From the NCBI GenBank assembly GCA_964581905.1, contig CAZOQJ010000034.1, forward strand, positions 1-19,327: a DNA stretch of 19,327 bases, written 5' to 3'. Shown piece after piece: positions 1-6,696 of the stretch (position 1 is the stretch's first letter; every line of letters starts with the position of its first letter). The DNA is from CAZBWE01 sp964581905. Its GTDB lineage: Bacteria; Planctomycetota; Phycisphaerae; Sedimentisphaerales; Anaerobacaceae. Both the position numbers and the translations under genes were made by a program. Under the pieces are notes generated by a model. It worked only from the letters and a program-made list of their open reading frames with translations. It had not been told where the DNA came from and made no database searches.

Positions 1-602
1 GAATTGTGCGTAGCGCGTTGTGCGTGTTGTATGAATCATTGTTTAGTCCTTAGTACATAAAACTATGCGATTAAATTTGACTTGCGGCTCGTCTCCGCTG
101 AAGCTCCGACGCAGCAGGGTCTCCGCGAACTTGTCCCTCCGGGGACGATTCGTTGTGCGTTATGCGTATCGCGTTGTGCGCATTTGCTTATTCATAGTCT
201 CTCTCCTGGGGATGTCTGCCCCAAGCTGTTAGTATTATATCAGAAAAGGGCTGTTTTTCAAGCAGAAATCGGCATTTTTTGTTATTTTTTTGCCACGAAG
301 GCGTGAAGACACTAATTTTTAACCGCGGATTGACGCGGATTTGCACTGTTTCAGCCAGCTTGGTGTTCTTGTCGAGCGTTCCTCTCAAAGCGAGCTTACT
401 CAGAACGCCTCAACATCGCCCACAAGAGCTTATCGCTCTTCTTTAAAGCTGACTGTTTGAGACACGGATTTTGTGGTAAGGAGGAGGTTTAAGAATAGTT
501 CGGCTGGAGTTTTTTTGTGTCGGTATTACACGGATTTTTTAATAATGGCGATTCTTGCCCGCCGTACTTGCGGCGGTTTATTAAATTATTTACATCGAGA
601 TA
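1..602. other. Gene-free repeat-rich intergenic region
   Basis: I see no convincing gene here; the short open frames translate repeats. Contents: near-identical 18-bp segments at 8-25 and 163-180 (TGCGTAGCGCGTTGTGCG-like, one mismatch by eye); a GC-rich element at about 89-150 with CTCGTCTCCGC and GTCTCCGCGAA modules like repeat family A; a TGGGG/CCCCA hairpin at about 207-223; a GCCACGAAGGCG motif near 292 that recurs at 16578 in a variant form; an ACCGCGGATTGACGCGGAT motif near 321; two ACACGGATTTT copies near 459 and 528; and a CCGCCG/CGGCGG hairpin near 558-575. The last lies just past the hsdS stop but has no U-run on that strand, so it is not a clear terminator. Confidence 0.6.
8..180. 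repeat. Direct repeats flanking a GC-rich palindromic element
   Basis: Two copies of a G/C/T-rich 18-mer at roughly 8-25 and 163-180 differ at one base. They flank an element rich in CTCGTCTCCGC, CTCCGACG and CCTCCGGGGAC modules. The arrangement could be a nested insertion of one repeat into another, or a coincidence of two repeat families that are common in this genome. No terminal inverted repeats or transposase gene are visible. Confidence 0.4.
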
Positions 603-2015
603 TCAATTGTTTTGCGTCTGCTTTTTCAGCCATTGCATAGCGGTCTTTTCATCCTTTTCTATCGCCAGTTCCACCGCCTTTTTGGCACACTCCAGTAGGT
701 GCTTGGACTGCTTGCGTAAATTAAAGGATTCGCTGATCTTCTGCTGGATTTTTGATTGTTTATCTTCTGGCAACAAGGGAATCAAAGTATCTTTTACTTG
801 ATCAGGGCGCCAATGAAGAATTACCGAACCGCCAACATCACGATTGATTTGTTCTTTGACAATCAGCGAATTAAGGGCAAGCGTCAAATAGTCTTCGTTT
901 ACCTGCTTGTTTTTTAGTTTCAAACGCAGTATTCCGCCTGATGGGATAAATCTCTTTGAATTGTCTTTCAGATGATAAGCAATGCCCGGAGTAGCGTCTT
1001 TGCTGAACAGGATTTCTCCTTGTTTCGGTTGATGTTGCATTAATTCAGAATACAGCTTTTCCGAAATATATTTTTCTTCTGTAACTTCAAAAGGCGAAAG
1101 ATTACTCACTCTGACAAATGGGATGCCTTCGTCCAGATATTCACCACGTCCAACCTCAACACACTTTTTAACCGAAACCAAATTCCCCAGTGTGTCCCAT
1201 CCGCCTTTGTATTTTTTGATGGCTTTTGCAATCTCATCATATTTTGGCTGGAAGTATTCCGCATCAATTCTTTCGGCCTGTTCTGTTTCTGAAAACGACC
1301 TTACAAATGAGAGCCTATGCTTGGTTTGCCAATTTGAGAGGCATAGCTCAGAAAGTAAAAATCTCTCAGCGTCTTTATACAATGAACCTGAAATAAATTT
1401 TACTTGTTCAGAATCTTTCAGAATCATTTCGATGTTGCCTTGAAAATCATCTGTAAACTTGGGGATGATAACCTGTTTTATATTTTCGAAATTCAAATAT
1501 AACTGAACATTTCCAGTTGCCAGCCGATTTGTTTGAAATCGACCATATTTCGACGCAAGAAAAGTCGAAACATAATATGGATTAAACAACTCCTCTTGGA
1601 TTCTTATTCTTACTAAATTCTGAGACATGTTACATTCGCCAAGGTTGTCTGGCACAGTACAAGATTGACCGATTATGGCTTTCGTTGTCAAAAGTACATC
1701 TCTTGGTTTGATTTTTGATTTACTTAATTTGTTATGATATTCGTCAGAGATATATTGTAAATTACTTAAATCCAGAAAGTTATTTTTGATATTTTCTACT
1801 CGCAAGAAAGGAATGCCCTTCTCTACAAAGTACTCTTTTCTATAGAGGGAAAAAGCCCCCATGTCGGTTATCAGGGATGAGGCATTTTCAAGTGTAAATA
1901 GTGGCGTATGCTTTTTTAGTGTTCTCAAGAGACTTAAATTGAAAGGGCCATAAAACTCCGCATCAATTCTATTAGGGCAATTCAAGTCTTTGTGGTTTAA
2001 TATTGAAGCATACAT
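603..2015 (-). CDS. hsdS: Specificity (S) subunit of restriction-modification system, two target-recognition domains
   Basis: This is the DNA-recognition subunit that would set the target sequence for the adjacent nuclease-methyltransferase. The 470-aa protein shows an internal duplication typical of Type I/IIB S subunits. RIDAEFY (16-22) matches RIDAEYF (249-255), GIPFLRV (67-73) matches GIPFVRV (297-303), and YIS at 88-90 matches YIS at 316-318, a spacing of about 230 residues. Each half therefore holds one target-recognition domain (TRD) followed by a helical conserved spacer; the last helix is about 418-465. The start ATG lies 6 bp after the methyltransferase stop, so the two are almost certainly co-transcribed and probably translationally coupled. 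The SD is weak. The first TRD-coding half (about 1320-2010) is visibly more AT-rich than the second, which fits TRD exchange. The target sequence cannot be predicted from here. Confidence 0.93.
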   Translation of the reverse strand: MYASILNHKDLNCPNRIDAEFYGPFNLSLLRTLKKHTPLFTLENASSLITDMGAFSLYRKEYFVEKGIPFLRVENIKNNFLDLSNLQYISDEYHNKLSKSKIKPRDVLLTTKAIIGQSCTVPDNLGECNMSQNLVRIRIQEELFNPYYVSTFLASKYGRFQTNRLATGNVQLYLNFENIKQVIIPKFTDDFQGNIEMILKDSEQVKFISGSLYKDAERFLLSELCLSNWQTKHRLSFVRSFSETEQAERIDAEYFQPKYDEIAKAIKKYKGGWDTLGNLVSVKKCVEVGRGEYLDEGIPFVRVSNLSPFEVTEEKYISEKLYSELMQHQPKQGEILFSKDATPGIAYHLKDNSKRFIPSGGILRLKLKNKQVNEDYLTLALNSLIVKEQINRDVGGSVILHWRPDQVKDTLIPLLPEDKQSKIQQKISESFNLRKQSKHLLECAKKAVELAIEKDEKTAMQWLKKQTQNN

Positions 2016-2021
2016 AGATAA

Positions 2022-4076
2022 TTATTTCCAAAAGCTCAATTTTTCTCTTTTCGCCCAGCAAATAAATGCCTCGGCGATGCCGTCCGGCAGTTTACCGCCG
2101 TGGTTGTGCAGGTCGTGGTTGACGATTATATGTCTGTTTTTATCGAGCTCGTTAGTACCGTTGCCGTTTTTAACGAAGATATAATCGCCGGAGTTATTTT
2201 TGCCGCCTTTTTCACTTACAGCAAAGAATATTGGGTAATCGTCTTTTTTCGGGCAGAGTTTGTTATCCCATTTCTGCAGGAATAAGACGCTTGTCTTGGT
2301 GCCGGTATGAGGCTTGAAGGTATTCTTATGTAAGCCAACCACAGCAAGTATCCGGGCGTGTTCGGCAATAAATTCGCGGATGCGTTTATCGGAGGTATTG
2401 TTGAACCGGCCCTGCGGCAGGACGATGGCCATTCGTCCGCCGGGCTTAAGAAAATCCAGGTTACGTTCGATAAAGAGTATGTCCCGGCCAACCTTGGATT
2501 GGGCTTTATTATTTTCCTTAAAACCGAGTTCGTATTGATGGATGATACGCGACTCCTTAATATCCCCGGCAAAGGGGGGGTTGGCCATCAGCAGATCAAA
2601 CTTAAACTGTTTTTTATCTCCTTTGGTTACGGCCAGTTTTTCCAGTCTTTCGTAGCCGTCACCGTAAGTTTTGAGCCATTTACGGTCTTTCTCCTTATCA
2701 CTCCAGCGGTCGTAATCCAGCGTGTTCAGGTGCAATACATTAGTTTCACCGTCTCCGGCAATTAAATTGAGCATTCGAGCAATCCGCACGGTTCTTTCAT
2801 CAAAGTCTATCCCGAAAACTTTCAGCACATTTTCTTTTTCCGCATCGGATATTTCGGCGCTGCTGAACAGGTGGCCGGTAATTTTAAAAATAGTATGCAC
2901 TGAAAATCCACAGCTTCCAGCAGCGGTGTCTATCATATATTCGCCTTTTTTAGGGTTTAGCATCTGTACACACATATCAATGACATGCCGCGGTGTGAAA
3001 AATTGACCTTTTTCCGTTTTAGCATGTTTGCTATGTAAATACTCAAATGCTTCGTCAATAACCATTAAATTGGAGTTAAATAGCTTCACATCCTGAAGGC
3101 TGGACACACAAATCGATAAATGGCTGGCCGTCAGGTTGAAGACATTGCCTTCAGCAAATACGCCCGGCCATTGCTTTTTAGCGCTATTGAAAAGAGATTG
3201 AATTTTTTCATAAAGCTCAGTATCAGTCTGACCTGTATTACGAAACTCCATTAAACGAAATCTTTTGTCATCCAGTTTTTGCAATGCCGCTTTTACCTTT
3301 TCATAATCGCCCCTGTCTTTATCGCTCAGATTGTCTATAAGGAAATCATCGATCCTCATCTTGTCCTTACGGCTTTGCATTTCATCGTAGAGCTTTGTAA
3401 AAATTAGTTTGAAAACTTCCTCAAAGACATCTACCCCGGCATTGGCTAATACTTCATCTTCCATTTCCTTAATTTTTTCTTTCAAAGATTTACGTTTATT
3501 GGATAGCTCATCCTTGATAATCAGGTCTTTAAGGGTAAACCGTTCGGTTAGAATGTCCTTTAAGCTCTGGTCGGCCTTGGGAATATCGGTGATGTCATTA
3601 AAATAATTCGGGTCTTTGCGGTTGTAATAAGAAATCTTCTCACCGTTTGTCCAGACGGCAATCGGTGCACCAGTAGCATTGCAATAAGAGCGAAGCTGGT
3701 CTTTACCATCCTTGAGTTTGGGCTTTTTCAGTTCGACGATGACATAGGCGGTATCCGAGCGGTCTTTGTCGGAAATGACAATATCAGCACTCTTGATTTC
3801 TCTGCCGAATTTGACCGGATATTCAAAGGCGACGCGCTTCTTTGGATAACCGTACTGCTCCATCAATCGGTTTGCATAGAGTTGGCGGACAATTTCTTCG
3901 GGTTTGAGCTGAATGTCTTTGTCCCGAATGATGCACTTTACAAAGGCGGTTTCCTTGCCACGCACCTTTTTAGTAAAAACCTTTTTCCTTAAAACATCAA
4001 TTTCTTTTACTGTGAAAAACGACAGATGATAGTTGCTGTCTTTGAGTATCGTTTGTATTAGATCATCCTTTGCCAT
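2022..4076 (-). CDS. hsdM: Fused HsdR-type nuclease domain and N6-adenine DNA methyltransferase (RM subunit)
   Basis: The 684-aa protein modifies adenines and probably also cuts DNA. Residues about 55-165 look like an HsdR N-terminal PD-(D/E)xK nuclease (HSDR_N-like). They show EEIVRQ (60-65), D98 in SADIVI, E115-x-K117 in VELKKP, and a QxxxY motif (Q127 to Y131), so the active site appears complete. Residues about 190-300 are a helical linker. The methyltransferase follows: GQFFTPRHV (357-365, motif X region), DTAAGSCG (383-390, a motif I variant of DPACGTG) and NPPF (499-502, catalytic motif IV). The ATG is chosen because AAGGGA precedes it by 5 nt. hsdS follows 6 bp downstream. No HsdR helicase/translocase gene is seen. 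A nuclease and methylase on one chain plus a separate S subunit is the architecture known from BcgI and CspCI (Type IIB). Whether it cuts on both sides of its site is inference. The alternative is a solitary modification system with a degenerate nuclease. Confidence 0.9.
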   Translation of the reverse strand: MAKDDLIQTILKDSNYHLSFFTVKEIDVLRKKVFTKKVRGKETAFVKCIIRDKDIQLKPEEIVRQLYANRLMEQYGYPKKRVAFEYPVKFGREIKSADIVISDKDRSDTAYVIVELKKPKLKDGKDQLRSYCNATGAPIAVWTNGEKISYYNRKDPNYFNDITDIPKADQSLKDILTERFTLKDLIIKDELSNKRKSLKEKIKEMEDEVLANAGVDVFEEVFKLIFTKLYDEMQSRKDKMRIDDFLIDNLSDKDRGDYEKVKAALQKLDDKRFRLMEFRNTGQTDTELYEKIQSLFNSAKKQWPGVFAEGNVFNLTASHLSICVSSLQDVKLFNSNLMVIDEAFEYLHSKHAKTEKGQFFTPRHVIDMCVQMLNPKKGEYMIDTAAGSCGFSVHTIFKITGHLFSSAEISDAEKENVLKVFGIDFDERTVRIARMLNLIAGDGETNVLHLNTLDYDRWSDKEKDRKWLKTYGDGYERLEKLAVTKGDKKQFKFDLLMANPPFAGDIKESRIIHQYELGFKENNKAQSKVGRDILFIERNLDFLKPGGRMAIVLPQGRFNNTSDKRIREFIAEHARILAVVGLHKNTFKPHTGTKTSVLFLQKWDNKLCPKKDDYPIFFAVSEKGGKNNSGDYIFVKNGNGTNELDKNRHIIVNHDLHNHGGKLPDGIAEAFICWAKREKLSFWK

Positions 4077-4089
4077 TGATATCCCTTAT

Positions 4090-4131
4090 TTAATTCTCGC
4101 TCAGATATTTATCAAAAACATCCTCTGCCAT
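4090..4131 (-). CDS. Putative 13-aa leader ORF upstream of the RM operon
   Basis: This is an ATG-to-TAA frame encoding MAEDVFDKYLSEN. Its SD is AAGGGA, 6 nt before the ATG, the same core sequence as that of the methyltransferase gene. The stop lies 13 nt before the hsdM start codon, and the hsdM SD sits in that gap. It lies about 29 nt after the predicted transcription start, so ribosomes on the operon mRNA should meet it first. It could be a leader peptide controlling RM translation by re-initiation, or the remnant of a lost first gene. No homology is recognised, and the frame is short enough to occur by chance; the matched SD is the main support. Confidence 0.4.
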   Translation of the reverse strand: MAEDVFDKYLSEN

Positions 4132-4166
4132 GTTATTCCCTTAAAATTCGATAATTTCCCGCCCAC

Positions 4167-4195
4167 ACAATAACCAAAATTGCAGTAGTGGTCAA
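4167..4195 (-). promoter_or_regulatory. Sigma70-like promoter for the RM operon
   Basis: Read on the minus strand, TTGACC (-35, 4195-4190; 5 of 6 to TTGACA) is followed by a 17-bp spacer and TATTGT (-10, 4172-4167; 4 of 6 to TATAAT). Transcription would start near 4160, upstream of the leader ORF and hsdM. It sits directly after the putative terminator of the pilT operon, which supports a separate transcription unit. Confidence 0.5.
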
Positions 4196-4209
4196 CTCAA
4201 AATCCGCGT

Positions 4210-4238
4210 AAAAACGAAACCCCCTACGATGCAGGGGG
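4210..4238 (-). terminator. Probable intrinsic terminator of the pilT operon
   Basis: On the minus strand a CCCCCT/AGGGGG hairpin (4238-4233 with 4225-4220, 7-nt loop) is followed by TTTCGTTTTT (4219-4210). It lies 67 bp after the stop of the zinc-ribbon membrane protein gene and before the RM promoter. The U-run is interrupted by CG, so efficiency is uncertain. Confidence 0.5.
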
Positions 4239-4290
4239 CTAACAAAACAACGAAATCCTCGACGGTGACGGGCCCGTCTTCGTTTCACTA
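4233..4290. repeat. Imperfect repeats and a 12-bp palindrome between pilT operon and RM operon
   Basis: GACGGGCCCGTC (4267-4278) is a perfect 12-bp palindrome. On the minus strand CACCGTCGAGGATTTCGT is an imperfect copy of CATCGTAGGGGGTTTCGT in the terminator hairpin, so the terminator may itself derive from a short repeated unit. No gene is seen here. Confidence 0.4.
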
Positions 4291-4304
4291 CGCCGCGGTA
4301 AACC

Positions 4305-5198
4305 TTACCAAAGAAGATGGCAGTAATAATGCCTATAGAAAAGGCCAATCGAACGCATAGCAATTATAGCAACAACCTGAACGGCAAGATTTAGCGCCAA
4401 ATCTTTCGCCGTTGCAGCTAAGCCGGCTCCGGAGTATTGAGTAGTGTGCATTTCAAAAATTGCAAATGCCGCCAGTAAAAATACCACAACAAAATATTGG
4501 ATAAATACTTTGAATATGGGGATTAAAAAATAGTCCGGCCTTAATAGGGTGATGTCCCTGCCCACGGCCATCGTAAGGATTGCCATCGGAAACAAAAACA
4601 GCCCAAAGACAAAAAGCCCCTGCAGAAGCAAATGAAGGCCGGTGTGCCCAGCCCACATATTCGCAGGCGTAATGCCTTGAGCCTGAAGCAGCATCAGGGC
4701 AATAATGAACGGGAACTGCACAACCACCATCGTGAAAAAGAAAATCAGAAACGGCTTAATAACATACCATACAAAGGTAACACCCGTTCCGAGGTAGATT
4801 TCCGGCAGCTTATCTATCTCAAAGGCCGTCTCGTAGATAACGTTGAGGTAAAATCCCAGCAGCCAGCCCCAGACAACAAAAGACGAGATGTAGTTCATAC
4901 AGAAGATACCTCTGGCGAGAAAAAACTTGAAGCACACCACTGCAACTATAAAGACCAGCGAAGCTGCATTTTCCGGGTCAACGAACAGCTTCCAGCTATC
5001 AATAAAAACCGCACGGTAGAAGCCGGCAAGCGGCTCGCCTTTTTCGATTTTTGGTTCGATTTTTTGAGGTGTTTCGTCGTCTCTGGAAGGAATTGTAAAA
5101 AGCTGCCCGCAATTCAAGCATCGGGCACGTTTTCCACAATGTTTATCGTGAAAGGCAACCAGCGAATCGCAGTTGGGGCAGTTGAACCGGATTGTCAT
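4305..5198 (-). CDS. Zinc-ribbon multi-pass membrane protein, function unknown
   Basis: The 297-aa protein has two recognisable parts. Residues 1-36 form a zinc ribbon with CPNC (7-10) and CLNC (27-30). After a short charged linker come about six hydrophobic segments at about 80-98, 103-122, 145-171, 190-212, 230-250 and 268-286, ending in an aromatic, His-rich tail (YRHYYCHLLW). I know this architecture as common among uncharacterised planctomycete membrane proteins, but I cannot assign a function. The ATG lies 30 bp after the upstream pilT stop, with GGAGG 11 nt before it inside a small hairpin. It is the last gene of a likely pilT-pilT-membrane protein operon, so a link to pilus retraction or envelope processes is possible but is only context. 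Confidence 0.8.
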   Translation of the reverse strand: MTIRFNCPNCDSLVAFHDKHCGKRARCLNCGQLFTIPSRDDETPQKIEPKIEKGEPLAGFYRAVFIDSWKLFVDPENAASLVFIVAVVCFKFFLARGIFCMNYISSFVVWGWLLGFYLNVIYETAFEIDKLPEIYLGTGVTFVWYVIKPFLIFFFTMVVVQFPFIIALMLLQAQGITPANMWAGHTGLHLLLQGLFVFGLFLFPMAILTMAVGRDITLLRPDYFLIPIFKVFIQYFVVVFLLAAFAIFEMHTTQYSGAGLAATAKDLALNLAVQVVAIIAMRSIGLFYRHYYCHLLW

Positions 5199-5205
5199 AT
5201 TTGAA

Positions 5206-5220
5206 TCCGCCTCCGGCGGA
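5206..5220 (-). promoter_or_regulatory. Hairpin containing the Shine-Dalgarno of the zinc-ribbon protein gene
   Basis: On the minus strand TCCGCC-GGA-GGCGGA forms a perfect 6-bp stem with a 3-nt loop. The GGAGG ribosome-binding sequence spans the loop and the 3' arm, and the ATG follows 8 nt later. If folded in the mRNA, the hairpin would mask the ribosome-binding site. It may also be a dispersed palindrome, since CGGCC-GGA-GGCCG at 13553-13565 has the same triloop design. Confidence 0.45.
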
Positions 5221-5228
5221 CAAATCCG

Positions 5229-6365
5229 CTAAACTCGCTTCACAGCGTCAGTGAAGCTGGTAAGACTGTTTGCCCATTTTTTGGCTTCGAGCAGGTCAAC
5301 CTTGTCTTCATTTACCAGCTTTGCCAGATGGCTTTCCATCGTTATCATTTTTTCACCGGGCTTATTTTTGGTTTTTGTCTGTAGCTGAGAATACAGCTGC
5401 TCAGTTTTGCCGGTGCGTATCAGGTTAGCGCAGGCAAAGTTATTATTAAGTATTTCCATTGCTACAATCCTGCCTTTGCCGCCTTTTTTGGGTACAAGTT
5501 TCTGACAGATGATATAGGCCAGCCCAAGTGAGAGCTGGTTTTGCACTTCCTCCTGTCGGCCGGATGGGAAATAATCCAGCACCCGTGTGATTGTGCCGGC
5601 GGTATCCCTGGTGTGCAACGTGGAGAAAACCAGATGGCCGGTCTCAGCAGCCATAAGCGTCATTGCTATCGTCTCGGCATCCCGCATCTCGCCGACGAAT
5701 ATTATGTCCGGGTCCTCCCTCAGCATCGCCCTTAACCCTTCCTGAAAAGACTTGACATCCCTTCCGACCTCACGCTGTGAAATCATCGAATGTCCATGGC
5801 CATAGATGTACTCTATTGGGTCTTCAATGGTTATAATCCGACAGGCTCGTTTCTCGTTTATTCGGTCAATTAGCGAGGCAATCGTTGTGGACTTACCTGC
5901 CCCTGTAATGCCGGTTAAAAGGACAAGTCCCTGCTTGATATTAACAATGTCTTTCCAGACATCATTTGGAAAGCCGATTTCCTCAATTTTTGGAATTTTT
6001 AACGATAACGCTCGAATTGCAGCACAAATACCGTCATTTTCCTGAAATATATTTATCCGAAACTGCAACTGGCCGAGCCGATAAGACAAATCAACGTTTT
6101 GCCTGGCCTGGAATTTCTGCAGATTTTCATCGCTTAAAAGCGGATAGATAAGCTGCTTCGCCATCTTCAAAGTTACAGCAGGGCCTTTAAGCCTTACCAA
6201 ATCGCCATCGATACGATATGCCGGTGACTCACCGATTTTGATATGCAGGTCTGATACGCGCATCGCACCGTATTTCTCGAAATACGCCAACATATCCAGT
6301 ATGCTAAACTTTGCGCCTTCCGCAGTCACATATACCTTTGCTGATGGGTGGTATTCTTCAGCCAT
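5229..6365 (-). CDS. pilT: PilT-type ATPase (twitching motility / pilus retraction), copy 1
   Basis: This is a hexameric secretion-superfamily ATPase predicted to power type IV pilus retraction at the cytoplasmic side of the inner membrane. Numbered from the ATG (378 aa): Walker A GITGAGKST (152-160), Asp box IEDPIEY (180-186), Walker B region DPDIIFVGEMRD (218-229) with E226 as the expected catalytic glutamate, and His box GHLVFSTLHT (243-252). The C-terminal EILNNN and LIRTGKTEQLYS segment is typical of PilT. The N-terminal PAS-like domain is about 30 residues longer than in a usual PilT (about 345 aa). A GTG at 6377 would add four residues, but GGAGG at 6375-6371 sits 5 nt before the ATG at 6365, so the ATG is chosen. 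The protein is roughly three quarters identical by eye to the paralogue upstream, with no gaps. No other pilus genes are in the window. Confidence 0.93.
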   Translation of the reverse strand: MAEEYHPSAKVYVTAEGAKFSILDMLAYFEKYGAMRVSDLHIKIGESPAYRIDGDLVRLKGPAVTLKMAKQLIYPLLSDENLQKFQARQNVDLSYRLGQLQFRINIFQENDGICAAIRALSLKIPKIEEIGFPNDVWKDIVNIKQGLVLLTGITGAGKSTTIASLIDRINEKRACRIITIEDPIEYIYGHGHSMISQREVGRDVKSFQEGLRAMLREDPDIIFVGEMRDAETIAMTLMAAETGHLVFSTLHTRDTAGTITRVLDYFPSGRQEEVQNQLSLGLAYIICQKLVPKKGGKGRIVAMEILNNNFACANLIRTGKTEQLYSQLQTKTKNKPGEKMITMESHLAKLVNEDKVDLLEAKKWANSLTSFTDAVKRV

Positions 6366-6527
6366 ATTTGCCTCCACTTATGCTACTGTGTCCCCGCTCC
6401 TGCTTCGCAAGAAGCTGCGGGGGCTACGAAGCACGAGCTGTAAGGACGTGATTTAGCTATTTATTTTGACCGTTTGATACCAACAATTATATAAGCATGA
6501 TTGCCGCAAAGCAAAGACAAAGTTTAA

Positions 6528-6562
6528 CCCCAGCGTCTTCTTGTCGAAGACAAGAGCAGGGG
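6528..6562. repeat. Family C palindrome (copy 1)
   Basis: CCCC (6528-6531) and GGGG (6559-6562) arms enclose an inner hairpin CTTGTC-GAA-GACAAG (6540-6554). The 22 bp at 6535-6556 are identical, in reverse complement, to 12681-12702 inside the S41 protease gene. Confidence 0.75.
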
Positions 6563-6603
6563 CTGCCGATGGTAGTAGAGGAGAGGTTCTCGTTTGGTTG
6601 AGC

Positions 6604-6641
6604 ACTCGTCTCGGTAGAGGCTTGCCGAGCCGGAGCGGGAC
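6604..6641 (+). repeat. Family A palindromic repeat (intergenic copy)
   Basis: Begins ACTCGTCTCGGTAGAGGC and ends GCCGAGCCGGAGCGGGAC. It matches 32 of 38 positions of the copy inside the S41 protease gene. The stem CTCGGTAG/TTGCCGAG around an AGGC loop keeps all eight pairs (with G-T/G-U wobbles) although six bases differ between the copies. Confidence 0.75.
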
Positions 6642-6696
6642 ACAAAGACCAATTTTCTTTTTTCCCTTGCCCAGCCCCTCGTAGGGGCGGAGTTCA

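Larger units (their letters stand above)
6366..6696. other. Repeat-filled spacer between the two pilT genes
   Basis: No gene is seen in this 331-bp spacer. It holds a CCCCGC/GCGGGG hairpin with an inner GCTT/AAGC stem (6392-6422), a family C palindrome (6528-6562), a family A repeat (6604-6641) and a GCCCC/GGGGC hairpin (6674-6688) just after the upstream pilT stop. The last has no U-run on the minus strand, so read-through into the downstream pilT is plausible. Confidence 0.55.

Noticed and set aside
82..388. Short open frames on both strands in the left intergenic region
   Set aside because: They translate GC-rich and CGCGGAT-type repeats, have no SD, and overlap each other; nothing resembles a protein family.
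558..575. CCGCCG/CGGCGG hairpin after hsdS as a terminator
   Set aside because: No U-run follows on the minus strand; it fits a dispersed palindrome better.
2100..2765. Several plus-strand open frames opposite the methylase gene
   Set aside because: Antisense shadows of a well-supported gene with intact family motifs.
603..4076. BREX or other multi-gene defence island
   Set aside because: Only the methylase-nuclease and S genes are present; the neighbours are pilus and housekeeping genes, with no BrxA/B/C/L- or helicase-like protein.
4632..5204. 190-codon plus-strand frame opposite the zinc-ribbon membrane protein
   Set aside because: The minus-strand reading has clear CxxC pairs and membrane helices; the plus frame is a charged shadow without an SD.
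6674..6688. GCCCC/GGGGC hairpin after the upstream pilT stop as an intrinsic terminator
   Set aside because: The T-rich tract lies on the wrong side for the minus-strand transcript; no U-run follows the hairpin.
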